Shown: positions 30,550 through 40,290 of the stretch, piece after piece
How positions within the stretch are numbered: position 1 is the stretch's first letter
How the letters are laid out: the number at the start of each line of letters is the position of its first letter
Source of the DNA: Chara braunii
Lineage: Eukaryota; Streptophyta; Charophyceae; Charales; Characeae
Assembly (NCBI GenBank): GCA_003427395.1
Contig: BFEA01000156.1
Coordinates: 1,054,743-1,095,237 of the forward strand
Length of the DNA: 40,495 nt
Direction: 5' to 3'
Notes under the pieces: model-generated
What the model saw: only the letters and a program-made list of their open reading frames with translations
What the model was told of the DNA's origin: nothing
Database searches by the model: none
Made by a program: the position numbers and the translations under genes

Positions 30550-31035
30550 AACAACCAGAGGGGGGCCGCCACGTAAGGACGGGTTAGCGCTCATGCGCTC
30601 CGTTCTGCGCAGGTGTCAGCCGGCTAGTACCGAGTTTAGCGCACAAGAAAATTTCCCTGGTGCGCCGCGCCGGTGTTTTCTCATTCACTCCGCCATCGAT
30701 GACGGAGCACGAGGGCATGGTTCCACTCGCGCATCGTGAGCGCCACTTGCCGATTACGCCTATGCCTGAGAAGTAGCCCTATCCACTCTAGTGGGTCAAT
30801 TATTCCGTCCGTGACGAGAGGTTGTTCATTCAAGTGTTCTGAGGTTAATCAATCTGTGAAGGGTGTCAAGGTGAATTCAATTAGGCTTGGCAGGTTCGAA
30901 TTTTTTTGGGAGGGCATGGCAGAGATACAGGACGAGGGAGAGATGGGAGGTAGGAGATCACCTCCTCCGGTGAAATTCTAGGTTATTGAGGACAAGATTG
31001 AACATTCCATGGGACACATGATTAATGTAGAGTAG
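30550..31035 (+). repeat. Upstream partial copy of the LINE 5' end
   Basis: This segment aligns to 31336-31745, the 5' region of the LINE. Both contain GGACGG.TTAGCGCTCATGCG, CCGAGTTTAG.GC, TTCCCTGGT.CGCCGC, TCGTGAGCGCC.CTTGCC, AAGTAGCCCTATCC, GTTGTTCATTCAAGTGT and GACGAGGGAGAGATGGGAGG. It carries an ATG context (30916) opening an ORF1-like start MAEIQDEGEMGGR, which stops at 30979-30981. The later copy lacks about 75 bases covering that ATG. It is either an internal tandem duplication of the LINE 5' end or a second truncated LINE immediately upstream. Confidence 0.8.
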
Positions 31036-31609
31036 TATCTTGGGGATGTGCTTATTGTATGTATGGATCGCTGTGCTTTCAACCTTTTCACGCTATATTT
31101 GGGTTGATCGTCATTTGCCCTTTGGTCGACGTTTTCGATGAACAGCGGCACGTGGCGTTACACTTACAACGCATGCTGCGTTCATTTATAGCTCTGTAGT
31201 AGAAGACCGTCCAATACCGCTCACCCGGATCTAAGAACTTGCCCACCAGACCCATTACCACCTTTCGAAAACAACGACACGCAAACAGCAAAAAGCCCGA
31301 CATGGGGAAGATTTTGTGATGAAAGAGGATGTGTTGGAGGGCGCCGCGAAAGGACGGATTAGCGCTCATGCGATTCCTACCGCGCAAGTGTCGGCCGACT
31401 ACCGAGTTTAGTGCGCAGGGAACTTTCCCTGGTTCGCCGCTCCACTGTTTCCTCATTCACTCAGTCATTGGTGACGAATCACAGATCATGAGGGCTGGTT
31501 TCACTCATCGTGAGCGCCGCTTGCCGGTTACGTTTACGCCTGCGAAGTAGCCCTATCCGCAATAATAGGACGGTTATTCCATCCGTATCAAGATGTTGTT
31601 CATTCAAGT

Positions 31610-32540
31610 GTGTTGAGGTTAATCATAGAAGACGAGGGAGAGATGGGAGGTAGGGGTTCGCCTCCTCCGACGAATTTCTGGGATATGGAGGACATGGTTA
31701 GACATTCCATTGGACAATGTTATGATGAGGGAGTGTTTTCGGTAGAGCCAAACATGGGAGGAGTGATTGAGGATGAGAGGGGGAGGAGATTCAGGGTGAA
31801 CGAGTCGTTGAACGCCATTAAGGAAAAATGGTTGAAAGAAAGGACAGTAATCTTTATCTTCCAAGACGAAGCCAAGAACTTGAAACGTGGGGTGAAGGAG
31901 GATTTGATCCACTCCTTCGAAGATGGCTCGCTTGCGAGACGGTTGTTCAATGCGGAGGTAAGGAGAGGGCACATTAAGTTTGAGGGCTTGAACGTTGTTT
32001 CTTACGCGGCGAAGGCAAGCGAGGTGGCCACATGGCTCATGCAGAAGCGATCATCCATGTTGAATTTGGCGGGCAAGGAATATCCAGTGACCTTCAAGTC
32101 ATGGATGACCAAATCAGAACTGAAGGAACTCTGCCTTCGAGATGTTGAAACGAATTTTTGGATTGTTGCTCTCAGAGTACTGCTGGATGCCATGTACTAT
32201 TTACCAAGTGCGGTGGAGGGCTTGATTGGGGGCCTAAAACAGATGCACGCGCCTGAAGCGCATAGGTCTCGACCAAAATTAATGAATGTAAAGATTGACA
32301 TGGATCCTCAAACTCAATTTAGAGTTGAAGACACCCTGAACATTCACCTTGAACATTGAATCTTCGAAGGGCGAATGGTGGAAGGTGGAGGGGGCCACGC
32401 TCTACTCTGATTGGTGCAGAAGGTGCCTTTGGTACTTTCACACCGAGGAAAATTGTCCTCGACAAGGCGTAGATAGAGGACCTAGCAGAGAGTGGAATTC
32501 CAATCAAGGTCAACAACGCGCACCATCCTCGGCAAATTGA
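31610..32540 (+). pseudogene. LINE ORF1, N-terminal domain and CCHC zinc knuckle
   Basis: A 249-codon open frame (31610-32359) followed, after a frame change near 32350, by an open stretch to 32540. The first part is a mixed alpha/beta-looking domain of the sort found in plant LINE ORF1 (DUF4283-like by position; I cannot confirm the match). The second contains CRRCLWYFHTEENC (32415-32456), an exact CX2CX4HX4C zinc knuckle for nucleic-acid binding. The protein would coat LINE RNA in the ribonucleoprotein. The original start is probably the ATG preserved in the upstream partial copy (MAEIQDEGEMGG); here that codon is deleted and the first in-frame ATG is 31610. Confidence 0.82.
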
Positions 32541-34157
32541 GGAGGGGCAGTTCACTCAGCAGCATCAAAGGTGAGGCCGGATGTTGATCCACAAGCATCG
32601 CAGGCATCGCGGGGCCCTGGTGTTATTGGTGATCAGGAGGCAGCCCGCTCGTCATAGGGAGTAGCTACGTCGGCTCAGCCTGAGTGACACCTCAGTCACG
32701 CCGCACAGATGCTGGACCAGAGTGTCCTCGCCCATTACCTGCACATCCAAGCGAATCCCATCTCCCACCCCACTCAACCATCCATACGCTCCCCAGGTTG
32801 CTCACCCCTCTCCCCCCCCCTCTGCCTCCTCCCGATCGTTCCATGATGCCCGGTTGGACTAATCAGGATGGTTGGCCGACATCCAACCGAGCATCGATGC
32901 CCCTCTCACAATGGCACGCAGCACTGGGCCACTATCAGGGACAGTATAACTGACACCCTTCACAACAACCCAATCCCAGCCACTTCCCCCAAGTCTCAAG
33001 GAATTTGTATGCCCCCCCACCGAAATATGGTCTCCCTCCTCTCTCTCCATATCATTCACAAGGCTTTGAGCATGGTGTGCCTCAATTTAGTCTAGGAGGA
33101 GGAGGCGCCTCTCCTCCTCTGTCAAGCGTGCCATCCAGAGGGGATCACTCCTCCCATAAACAGGGACCTTCAAGGCTCCGCCTGGATCACAAACAGGTAT
33201 ATCTGCAAAGGGCGATGCGTGATCACAGTGACCACCTCGATAACGCATAAGACTTCTACGACCACGGAGGTCACTCGAGGCAAAGCCGAGGTCCTCAGTG
33301 GAGTCAATCCCCTAATACGCCTACGTCGTTAGAATTGAAAGTGCGGAAGGGGAATGAGCTGGTAGGGGACGTGTTACCAGAAATGTTGGAAGGAACATTG
33401 CAGGCGGAAGGTTTCGAATCTTCGACGAGCAGCTCGTCCGCCACAAAGAGGGGTAGAAATTCCTCATCACACATACACGACAAGGGTACTAGGGTCGAAT
33501 CCATAGGAGTGATCAAAGGGGCAATCTCATTAGAAAGTTAATCTCAAAAGTGTGCTCGATTACGAGCGCAGGAGCTATCTTCTCGACCGTTCGCAAGTAG
33601 ATGGCCTTCCCTTCATCCCTTCGGCAAATACAAATAGATCCCTGACCCCAAAGTAGATCATCACTCATACAAAGGTGTTGTATGGGGACTCCTTCCCGAT
33701 CAGAATAGTCTCAAAATCACTCATGATCAATGTTGTAATCCCGATCGAGGAAAAAGTTTTCAAATTTTACTTTTCGATTGTGGATGCAAAAATTGACCCG
33801 CTAACAGCAGATGCCCTGGCAGCTAACGGTGTACGCTGGTTCCAACTGGATGGGGTGAGGGATAGGAATAGGCAAGAGTTAGAAACCATCTCAGTAACAG
33901 CAGGCATCTCCGTACTGCTGCTATTGGAACTCAATCATAATTTAGCGGTAGAAGTCAATCTCCACTCCAACTTTTTGATTGACTCCCTATCAGCCCAATG
34001 GTCCTCAAAATCGCAATCTGCTCAGTCAGGAAGCTCTTCAAGACACAGCTCGATGGCACGAACTCCGCCAGAAGAGCACAAAAGATGGGCATCAGAGGTA
34101 GATGTTGGTTCATCCCGTGTCCAATCAGAAGCGGAAGCAGCCACCCTCCATGGTTAA
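32541..34157 (+). pseudogene. LINE ORF1, C-terminal region, broken
   Basis: Downstream of the knuckle the frame passes through a Pro/Ser/Gly/His-rich stretch (32680-33250) in shifting frames. It continues in a Ser-rich charged segment (33335-33541) and ends with a 160-codon open frame (33675-34157) rich in Ser and Glu at its end. Low-complexity linkers after the knuckle are common in plant LINE ORF1 proteins. The final open frame stops at TAA 34155-34157, overlapping the ATG of ORF2 (34150-34152). That adjacency is the reason I place this last frame in ORF1 rather than treating it as separate. Confidence 0.6.
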
Positions 34158-34870
34158 GCTGTCTATGGCCTCATGGAATGTCAGGGGCTTGGGGGATTCC
34201 AATGGAAGGAGGAAAAGAGCCGGATTAAGTATTGGGTCTTCTGGAACCATGTCAATATCATGTGCATGTAGGAAACGAAATCGAACGAAGATAAACTGAG
34301 GGTAGGGGCTGGTTGGTGGGATGGGCCGCATGTGTGGTCTCCGGCTCAAGAAACGAGGGGTGGTGTGGGCATCCTACTTCACCTCTCCTTACAGTCGCAA
34401 GAAGTAGACTCGGAGGCGGATTTGTGGGGCCGTTGGGCCTAGTTCAAGCTGCAGTCCGGTAATGCAGATTGGGTCTTGACGACGATCTATGCGCCAACAG
34501 ACCCCAACCCTAAAGCCTCCTTCTTCAGGACGCTGTTGTCTATCATCCCAAAAACCACTTAATCATTGCAGGGGATTGGAATGTTTCGCTGGACGAGGCC
34601 TTGACGAAAGGGTCACGCACGACAGGCAGAAGGGATGCGGCAGCTTTGATGGACCTCATGCAGGACTTGGCTCTCGCTGATCTCGCTCGCTGAGCCCCGA
34701 CGAATCCGGATTCACGTGGTTTTCCAATATTAGACGGGAAAGGGGAGATATGACCCGCAGGCGACTTGACAATTTCCTTTCCACCATTGCATTGTCACAG
34801 GGCATAACAACGGTTAGGCCAGTGCTACACCCGATGTTTGATCACCGACCAGTACTGGTGGAAATGGTTG
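34150..34870 (+). pseudogene. LINE ORF2, APE-type endonuclease, broken
   Basis: The endonuclease nicks target DNA to prime reverse transcription. Motifs in order: MASWNVRGLG with the catalytic Asn (about 34165-34194), then after a frame change near 34217 KYWVFWNHVNIMCM followed by a stop where the family has Gln. Next come ETKS (catalytic Glu, about 34271), IYAPTDPNP (about 34488), AGDWNVSLDE (about 34569), RRRLDNFL (about 34756, equivalent to SRIDYxL) and FDHRPVLVEM (about 34840, the SDH-type His). Stops at about 34270, 34439 and 34692 inactivate it. The start ATG overlaps the ORF1 stop. Confidence 0.85.
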
Positions 34871-36004
34871 TCTCTCCGTCAGTGGATAGAGGTAAAGGCT
34901 ACTTCAAGCTGAATTCTTTGAACCTCAAAGACCCCGGTATAAAGCGTTGGGTGGAGGAGCAAATGGAATCTTGGGAGTTAGCACGTCAATCATTTCAGTC
35001 CATAACAGAGTGGTTAAATGGGGGTCTAGTGATCATCTCAGGCACGATGAGTGTCTGCTCAAAGATCCTGGCCAAGGGAAGGAATGCAGAAGAGGAGAGA
35101 TGCAGGAAGGTAGTGGAGGAAGTGGAACGGAGGATGGAAGCCCACCCGATCCCAAAACTATTTTGGCCTGCGGAAAGGGAGCGGAGGCTAGCAGAATGGG
35201 AGGGCTTGCAGGCGACGAAGCAGGCTGCTTGGGAAGATTTCCTTAGCATTAGAGGGATTGTGATTCAGAACCGCCTCACGAAGGAAACATTCAAGAAACT
35301 CTCACCTAGCAGCTCCTTCCAGCAGGTGGTTGAGTTGAAACATCCATTCCATGCCTCACTACCAGGGGCCGAATCAACAAGCGGCATGCTAGAATATGCA
35401 CGCATCTGTTTTGCTGACATCCTGACTTCCAGAAGGGGGAACGACACCGTAGACTCGGACCTGTCAGGGGAATCAGATATGTGGGACGACACCGAGCTAC
35501 TTCTAACCAATGAGGAGAGGCTGGCATTGGTAACTGTCTGATAACAGTGGAAGAGTTGTGTCAAACGTTGAAGGAAATGGCATCAGGTAACTGTCTGGGG
35601 ATTGATAGACTGACAGTATAATTTTTTAGGACCTGTTGGGGGCTTTAGGCCCACCTCTAGTGGATGTATTTAATGAGGTGTTGGCGGGCGGCCAGTTAGG
35701 GGAGTTAATGACACATAGAGTCATTTCACTTATGTTCAAAAAGGGGGATAAGGCTAATGTTCGGAACTACCGGCCTATCTCAGTCTTGAATGTTGATTAC
35801 AAGATTTTGGCTCAGACATTGGCATCACGACTGGGGAGAATTCTACCGAGGTTAGTCGAAAGCGATCAGGGGGCTTTTGTCCATGGCAGGTCAACCTTCT
35901 TCAACATTCTGACGGCGATTAAAGTTCTTGAAGTAGTAAAGAGGGATAACAACAATGTTGCCAGCCTTCTACTAAATCTGGAGAAAGCATATGTCCGGGT
36001 GGGC

Positions 36005-36010
<6 letters not shown>
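34750..36010 (+). pseudogene. LINE ORF2, linker and N-terminal half of reverse transcriptase
   Basis: A 263-codon open linker (34750-35541) follows the endonuclease. After a stop the RT starts (TVEELCQTLKEMASGNCLGID), then has a stop at 35619 and an open run from 35636. The open run contains ISLMFKKGD and NYRPISVLN (RT motifs 1-2) and the DQGAFVHGRS segment. Motif A reads LLNLEKAYVRV, where active LINEs have LLDLEKAYDRV. The catalytic Asp is Asn here, and the second Asp is Val, so this copy could not polymerise DNA even if restored in frame. The frame breaks off at a 28-T run (36011), the edge of an insertion. Confidence 0.88.
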
Positions 36011-36042
<32 letters not shown>

Positions 36043-36176
36043 GAAAAAACAACCCAAGTGAATGCTAGTGATGCTGATAAGAGCAAACACCACTAGCATC
36101 CCCGGGGAGGCTCCATCTATTGGTGGAGAGCAGCACCTGCAGGAAATCGGGCTCAGCGTCCCTTGACAGTTATGGA

Positions 36177-36728
36177 TCATATCAGCGCGCCACGTGTCGA
36201 CCCTACAACGATCATGCACAGCAGGCCAACCAACACACGACGCTATATATCTTGATGAGCAGCATTGATTGCCCTCATCGCTGAGGGGATTAACTGCTCA
36301 TCTTCATGAAAATAAAATGCCCCCTCCGAAACCCTTATGATCTACTAGTAACAGGGAGAGGCATCCGGAGCGAGAGATTATAGAATCTACTAATACATCA
36401 GCGCAATACGTGGCCGAAGCTCAGCAAATCCACATAGGCAGGTATGATACCTATCATGTCAGCGCGCCACGTGTCAGTCCCACGAAAATCATGCACAAGA
36501 GACCAAACCAACACACGGCGCAATATATCCTGATAAGCAGCCTCGATTGCCCCCTCGGTGAGGAAATCAGCTGCTCATCTGTTATGGAAATGGAATACCT
36601 CCTCCAAAACCCTTATCATCTACTAATAATAAGGAGGGGAATTCGGATCGGGGATGTATAGAATCTAGTAAGACGTCAGCGCAGCACATGGCCAGATGTC
36701 AATGAATCCAGATAGGCAATAATACCTA
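36177..36728. repeat. Two-copy tandem duplication, period 276 bp, inside the insertion
   Basis: Copies start at 36177 and 36453. They share CAGCGCGCCACGTGTC, AACACACG.CGC.ATATAT, ATTGCCC.C..CG.TGAGG, CTGCTCATCT, AACCCTTAT.ATCTACTA and AGATAGGCA/CATAGGCA endings. Divergence is substantial. It lies in what would be the 3' untranslated region of the inserted transcript. Confidence 0.85.
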
Positions 36729-36914
36729 TCTGTACTGCTACTTGCTGCCGTGACAAATCTTTGTTTATTGCAAGCTCGCCAGATCCCCAGCGATCATCAT
36801 CGAAATCAGAAACCAGAATTGACGAACAAAATCATTACAAATTGCCCACAACTGCCTCCCCCACGATTCTCAGGGTCCGTGAGCACGTTTTAAACGGGGA
36901 GATCAAAGCACTAC

Positions 36915-38009
36915 CTATCCTACTCCTTCCCGCCACCAACCCTCCCCCTGCAATCCCGCGCCCTCTCCCTGTTCAACGCATATCCCAATCGCCCAATCCT
37001 CTCGCCCCTGACCCCGATCGTTCCCCACAACATACAAAAAATAAAGTAGGATAAAAGAAGAAGACCGGGAAGAGAAAAGCAAGCGGATCACACTTACTTC
37101 CCTACAAGTGTCCTCCCTCTGTTTGGTGTCATTGTAGGTTTCATTAATGCATGCTGTGTAATTGACATTGTTATTATTGTTGTTTTCATCGCAAGGACCG
37201 TCATCATTCATAACCACATCATCCGCAGCGAGGCGAGAATCACTAAGGCCGACCGCAGTATTGTCATCGTCATCCTCGTAAAGACACTCATCGATCTCGG
37301 CACGCAGACCCCGCCCCTCCTCAAGGCCCCTGCCACCACGACTTGTGAGCGCACCCAAGCATAGTCGATCCACACATTCCACACAGAAGGGCGGCCCCTC
37401 TTCCTGCCCCCATGCCTCGTCAGCCTGCTCAAGCAGCCCCCATTGCTGAACACAACTCAAAGTATTCGATGACCTCGCTGCTGCAGATAGTGATGTTATC
37501 GCCGTGGATGTCATTATTGGCAATACAACCGCTGATGATGTAATTGTAGTCAATGTCAATTCCGTTATTGCCGTTGTTGGTGAAATTAGTGTTGTTGATG
37601 ATGTTGTGAAAGATGTTGGAGTTGTTGATGTTGTCTGTATGTCAGTGCTTGGCAGACCACTCGCATGTCTTCTCGCCAGAAGGTCAGAAATTTTATCTTT
37701 AATATGCTGCACCATCTCAACGCAGTCGTAGAAAACGGCGATCGTCCGCGCTCTATCACCCGCGTCCCGCTGTCGAGAAGAGATCAGTTCATAAAGTTCA
37801 TCATCCAACCCATCGTAAATCTTCTCTCCCTCCAGTAGAACATCGTATGGCAAATCCCCGTTCGCTTGGCACAACGCCACATGCATCTCCTCCAACTGCA
37901 GTTTGTAAGTTATCGCAATGGACTGCGCAGACACTTCCTCCTCAGCCTGCAGGTCCAGCGGGGTTCCCCGCAGCCCCCCTTGAAGCGAAGTCTCCATGCC
38001 CCCCTCCAT
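36915..38009 (-). CDS. Hypothetical 364-residue protein carried by the insertion
   Basis: I do not recognise this protein. The first 110 residues look helical and globular (for example the LQLEEMHVALCQANGDLPYD and YDCVEMVQHIKDKISDLLA segments). Residues about 115-175 are Thr/Ser-rich low complexity, followed by a Cys-containing stretch (FCVECVDRLCLG), an acidic DDDD run and a poly-Asn run. A hydrophobic stretch (SFILLYFLYVV) comes before a Gly/Glu-rich end. The frame has no upstream stop for several codons before the ATG at 38009, so the true N terminus may have been lost at the insertion edge. A GTAAGT donor-like site (minus strand, 37097) and a CAG acceptor-like site (37008) delimit an in-frame 90-bp segment containing the hydrophobic stretch, which could be an unspliced intron. 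It is probably a captured gene fragment. Confidence 0.4.
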   Translation of the reverse strand: MEGGMETSLQGGLRGTPLDLQAEEEVSAQSIAITYKLQLEEMHVALCQANGDLPYDVLLEGEKIYDGLDDELYELISSRQRDAGDRARTIAVFYDCVEMVQHIKDKISDLLARRHASGLPSTDIQTTSTTPTSFTTSSTTLISPTTAITELTLTTITSSAVVLPIMTSTAITSLSAAARSSNTLSCVQQWGLLEQADEAWGQEEGPPFCVECVDRLCLGALTSRGGRGLEEGRGLRAEIDECLYEDDDDNTAVGLSDSRLAADDVVMNDDGPCDENNNNNNVNYTACINETYNDTKQREDTCREVSVIRLLFSSRSSSFILLYFLYVVGNDRGQGREDWAIGICVEQGEGAGLQGEGWWREGVG

Positions 38010-38018
38010 CGTTGGTGA

Positions 38019-38430
38019 TACGACGCTTAGGAAGCTACTAGGCTTTGGCCAGGGGTCTGTAAGTGGATTGTATCAATGTATACCTTTGCCACGTCCTCAG
38101 TCGCAGTAAATGAACACCTCTCTCGCCCTTTTAATTTGCTCGGTCACTCAGGCAGGGCTGCCCTCTGGCCCCGCTACTTTTCGTTCTGCAGCTGGAAATT
38201 CCCCTCAACAGGATCCGCAAATACACAGACATCAGAGGCATCAGACTTTCTGAAGATAGAGATTGCAGGGTGAAGGCACTCGCCGACGACCTGTTCATTG
38301 TATCAGAAAACACAGCGTCTTCTTTGAATGATCTGAAGATAGTCCTCTCTGAGTACTCTTACCTCTCAGAAGCCATGGTGAACTGATCCAAATCAACGTA
38401 TATTCTTCCAGAAACACTCTCTGCAGGTTG
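38019..38430 (+). pseudogene. LINE ORF2, C-terminal half of reverse transcriptase
   Basis: The RT resumes with LRKLLGFGQG, then KWIVSMYTFATSSVAVNEHL and SRPFNL. After a frame change the motif RQGCPLAPLLF (motif B) follows at about 38150. Motif C reads ALADDLFIVSE (38279-38311), with both catalytic Asp codons kept at 38285-38290. Leu replaces the aromatic residue usual at the first position of the box (F/YADD). Stops appear at about 38384 and after. Read with 34750-36010 across the insertion it forms one RT domain. Confidence 0.85.
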
Positions 38431-38438
38431 AATGGGGA

Positions 38439-39807
38439 ATGAAAAGGGTGACTAGTACTTCAAGGGAATGGTTCCTACGTGTCATGATCAGTTTGCAGGT
38501 GATGGGCTCTGTTCAAGGCCTCATTCTGCAACAGAGAGTCGCTCGTCTCCAAGTTTGGGGTTCGGCCGGTCATCTCTCCCTCTTTGGTCGGGCCCTAGTG
38601 GTCAATGTGGCACTTTGGGCCCTACTGTGGTTTGTAGGAACGGTAACAGAAATTTCAGTAGCAGCCTTGACAGCGATACGAAAACTAGTTGCCGGATTCT
38701 TGTGGAAGCCAAGGCCAGAGATAGACGGTGGGTTCATGGTCAAGGTGGCATTGGAATTGATCACCTTCGACAGGGAAGAAGGTGAGCTCGGTCTGATTGA
38801 CCCACACAGGAAGAACGGAGCTCAGTTGAGGAGGTGGATTTCCCGCATAGCCATGGCAGATGTAAGAGAGGACTGGATACTGTTGGCAGAGCGCATCCTG
38901 ATGAGTGAGTGGAAGCTTTCGAGGCCGACAGATGTGTGGATCTGTTTTTTCATGCGCTCCTTCATGCACAGGCCGGAGCTCTAGGAAGCTATCCGCAAGG
39001 TGTGGAAGGATCATCCATCGGACCTGCGCACAGAGCCCCGGACAATGGAAGAGGTCCTCCTTCAGACCCTCTTCGAGAATCCGTCTATCCTGGATGAACA
39101 GGGTCAACCGTTTTCTGCTGGTAGGGAGGTAGCAGCCTTTGGGAGGGCTTGGATCGAAGAGGGATCAGCCAGATTCAAGATTTATGGTCTACCTTGTTGG
39201 GCACTTGGCGCCCATTCTCAGAAGTAGAGCTCAATTGCAAAACCTGCGGAGGGTGGATCGAAATTGGGAAAGGCTGTTAGCAGCAGTTCCGCCGCATTGG
39301 CGTCAGTTGCTGGGTCCAGAAGGTATCGACCCAGCGGGGACATGGTACCTCCCGGCCACCCATACGAGCACGGAGGCAGTGTGGAAGGTAAAAGGCATCA
39401 CACAAAGCGGCTTCAGGAATGTCCAAGTTTGGAAAGTCGAAGAGCGGCCCTCCACGAAGCTGATCCAAATCGCAGAGGAGGAGGTGAAAAGCTGGACAAC
39501 CCCCCCACAAATCCGGGTTGTGGAGAGCGCAGACAAAGGGAGGGATAGAACTCTGTATCGGTGGGTTGGTAGGGTACCTCTCAGGGATCTGATGATAGAT
39601 CCTGTTGCATGGCAATGGACAGGCAATAGCTCAGGTCCCATGGACTTGGTGTCCTTTTCTGCTGGAGACTCCTACAGAAGAGCAGACAGGAGAACAAGAT
39701 ATCCCGCCTCGGTGGCAATTGCCAGATGGAGTGAGGTCCTTCTTGATGATTTGCAGGGGCATGCGGCAAAATTCATAGAACTGGAGCACATTGATGGAAC
39801 TCCCTAG
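38439..39807 (+). pseudogene. LINE ORF2, connection region after RT
   Basis: Two long open stretches cover this part of ORF2: 38439-38984 (181 codons) and 39139-39807 (222 codons), with stops near 38982 and 39225 and a frame change between them. The first contains QQRVARLQVWGSAGHLSLFG and RALVVNVALWALLWF, typical of the helical region following RT in plant LINEs (compare LSLAGRxxLIxSVL). The second is Trp-rich and leads to the LAPNKQAFYDF segment just before the zinc-binding domain. The function is structural or target-binding, inferred only from position. Confidence 0.75.
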
Positions 39808-39828
39808 CCCCAAACAAGCAAGCGTTTT

Positions 39829-40290
39829 ATGACTTCTCTCGTTGTTAGTGACTCCGCGTCGTCAGTGTGGCTGGTGAGCAGGGGCATGGAGGTTAGCATG
39901 GGCTGTACTCGCTGCACCTGGCCTTTCGAGTCCACCAGACATGTCTGGTGGGATTGCCCAGCTTCAAAAAGAGTCTGGCAATGGTGGGCAAGGCACTGGA
40001 ATCAGATGGGAGGGAGAGACGTAGAATGGAATGAGATGCAGGTGCTGCTGGTTTTTGTGCCAGAAAAGTGTACAGGTATGAGGGGCTGGGCTTACGTGGC
40101 TCAGGTAGCCAGAGTGGTCATCTGCTCTGCGATTTGGGCAGACAGAAACCGCTCTCATTTTGAAGGTCGTCCCTTTTCCGACGTAGAAATGAAAGCAACA
40201 ATTAAAAAAGGATTAACAGCAAAAATATTGCTCCTTCCAAGTTCGGCAGAAAAAATGTCGTCCGTTCGAAGTTTCCTTTGCAAAAATTGA
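39829..40290 (+). pseudogene. LINE ORF2, zf-RVT zinc-binding C terminus
   Basis: The segment MGCTRCTWPFESTRHVWWDC (39898-39957) gives the C-x2-C...H-x4-C pattern of the zinc-binding domain found after RT in plant LINEs. It is followed by the expected KRVWQWW. The open frame continues through a Trp- and Arg-containing tail and ends with TGA at 40288-40290, which I take as the natural ORF2 stop. A frameshift or stops near 39835-39890 separate it from the preceding part. Confidence 0.82.

Larger units (their letters stand above)
36011..38018 (-). mobile_element. About 2-kb poly(A)-tailed insertion splitting the LINE RT
   Basis: LINE coding sequence stops at GWPF (36010) and resumes with TLRKLLGFGQG (about 38022), leaving roughly the right number of residues for one RT. 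The insert's left edge is a 28-T run, a poly(A) tail on the minus strand, so it entered as a retrotransposed RNA in reverse orientation, probably 5' truncated. It contains a 276-bp two-copy tandem duplication in its 3' part and a 364-codon ORF in its 5' part. Neither RT, transposase nor LTR is present, so it is non-autonomous. A clear target duplication was not found, and the right boundary is uncertain by about 10 bases. Confidence 0.75.
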
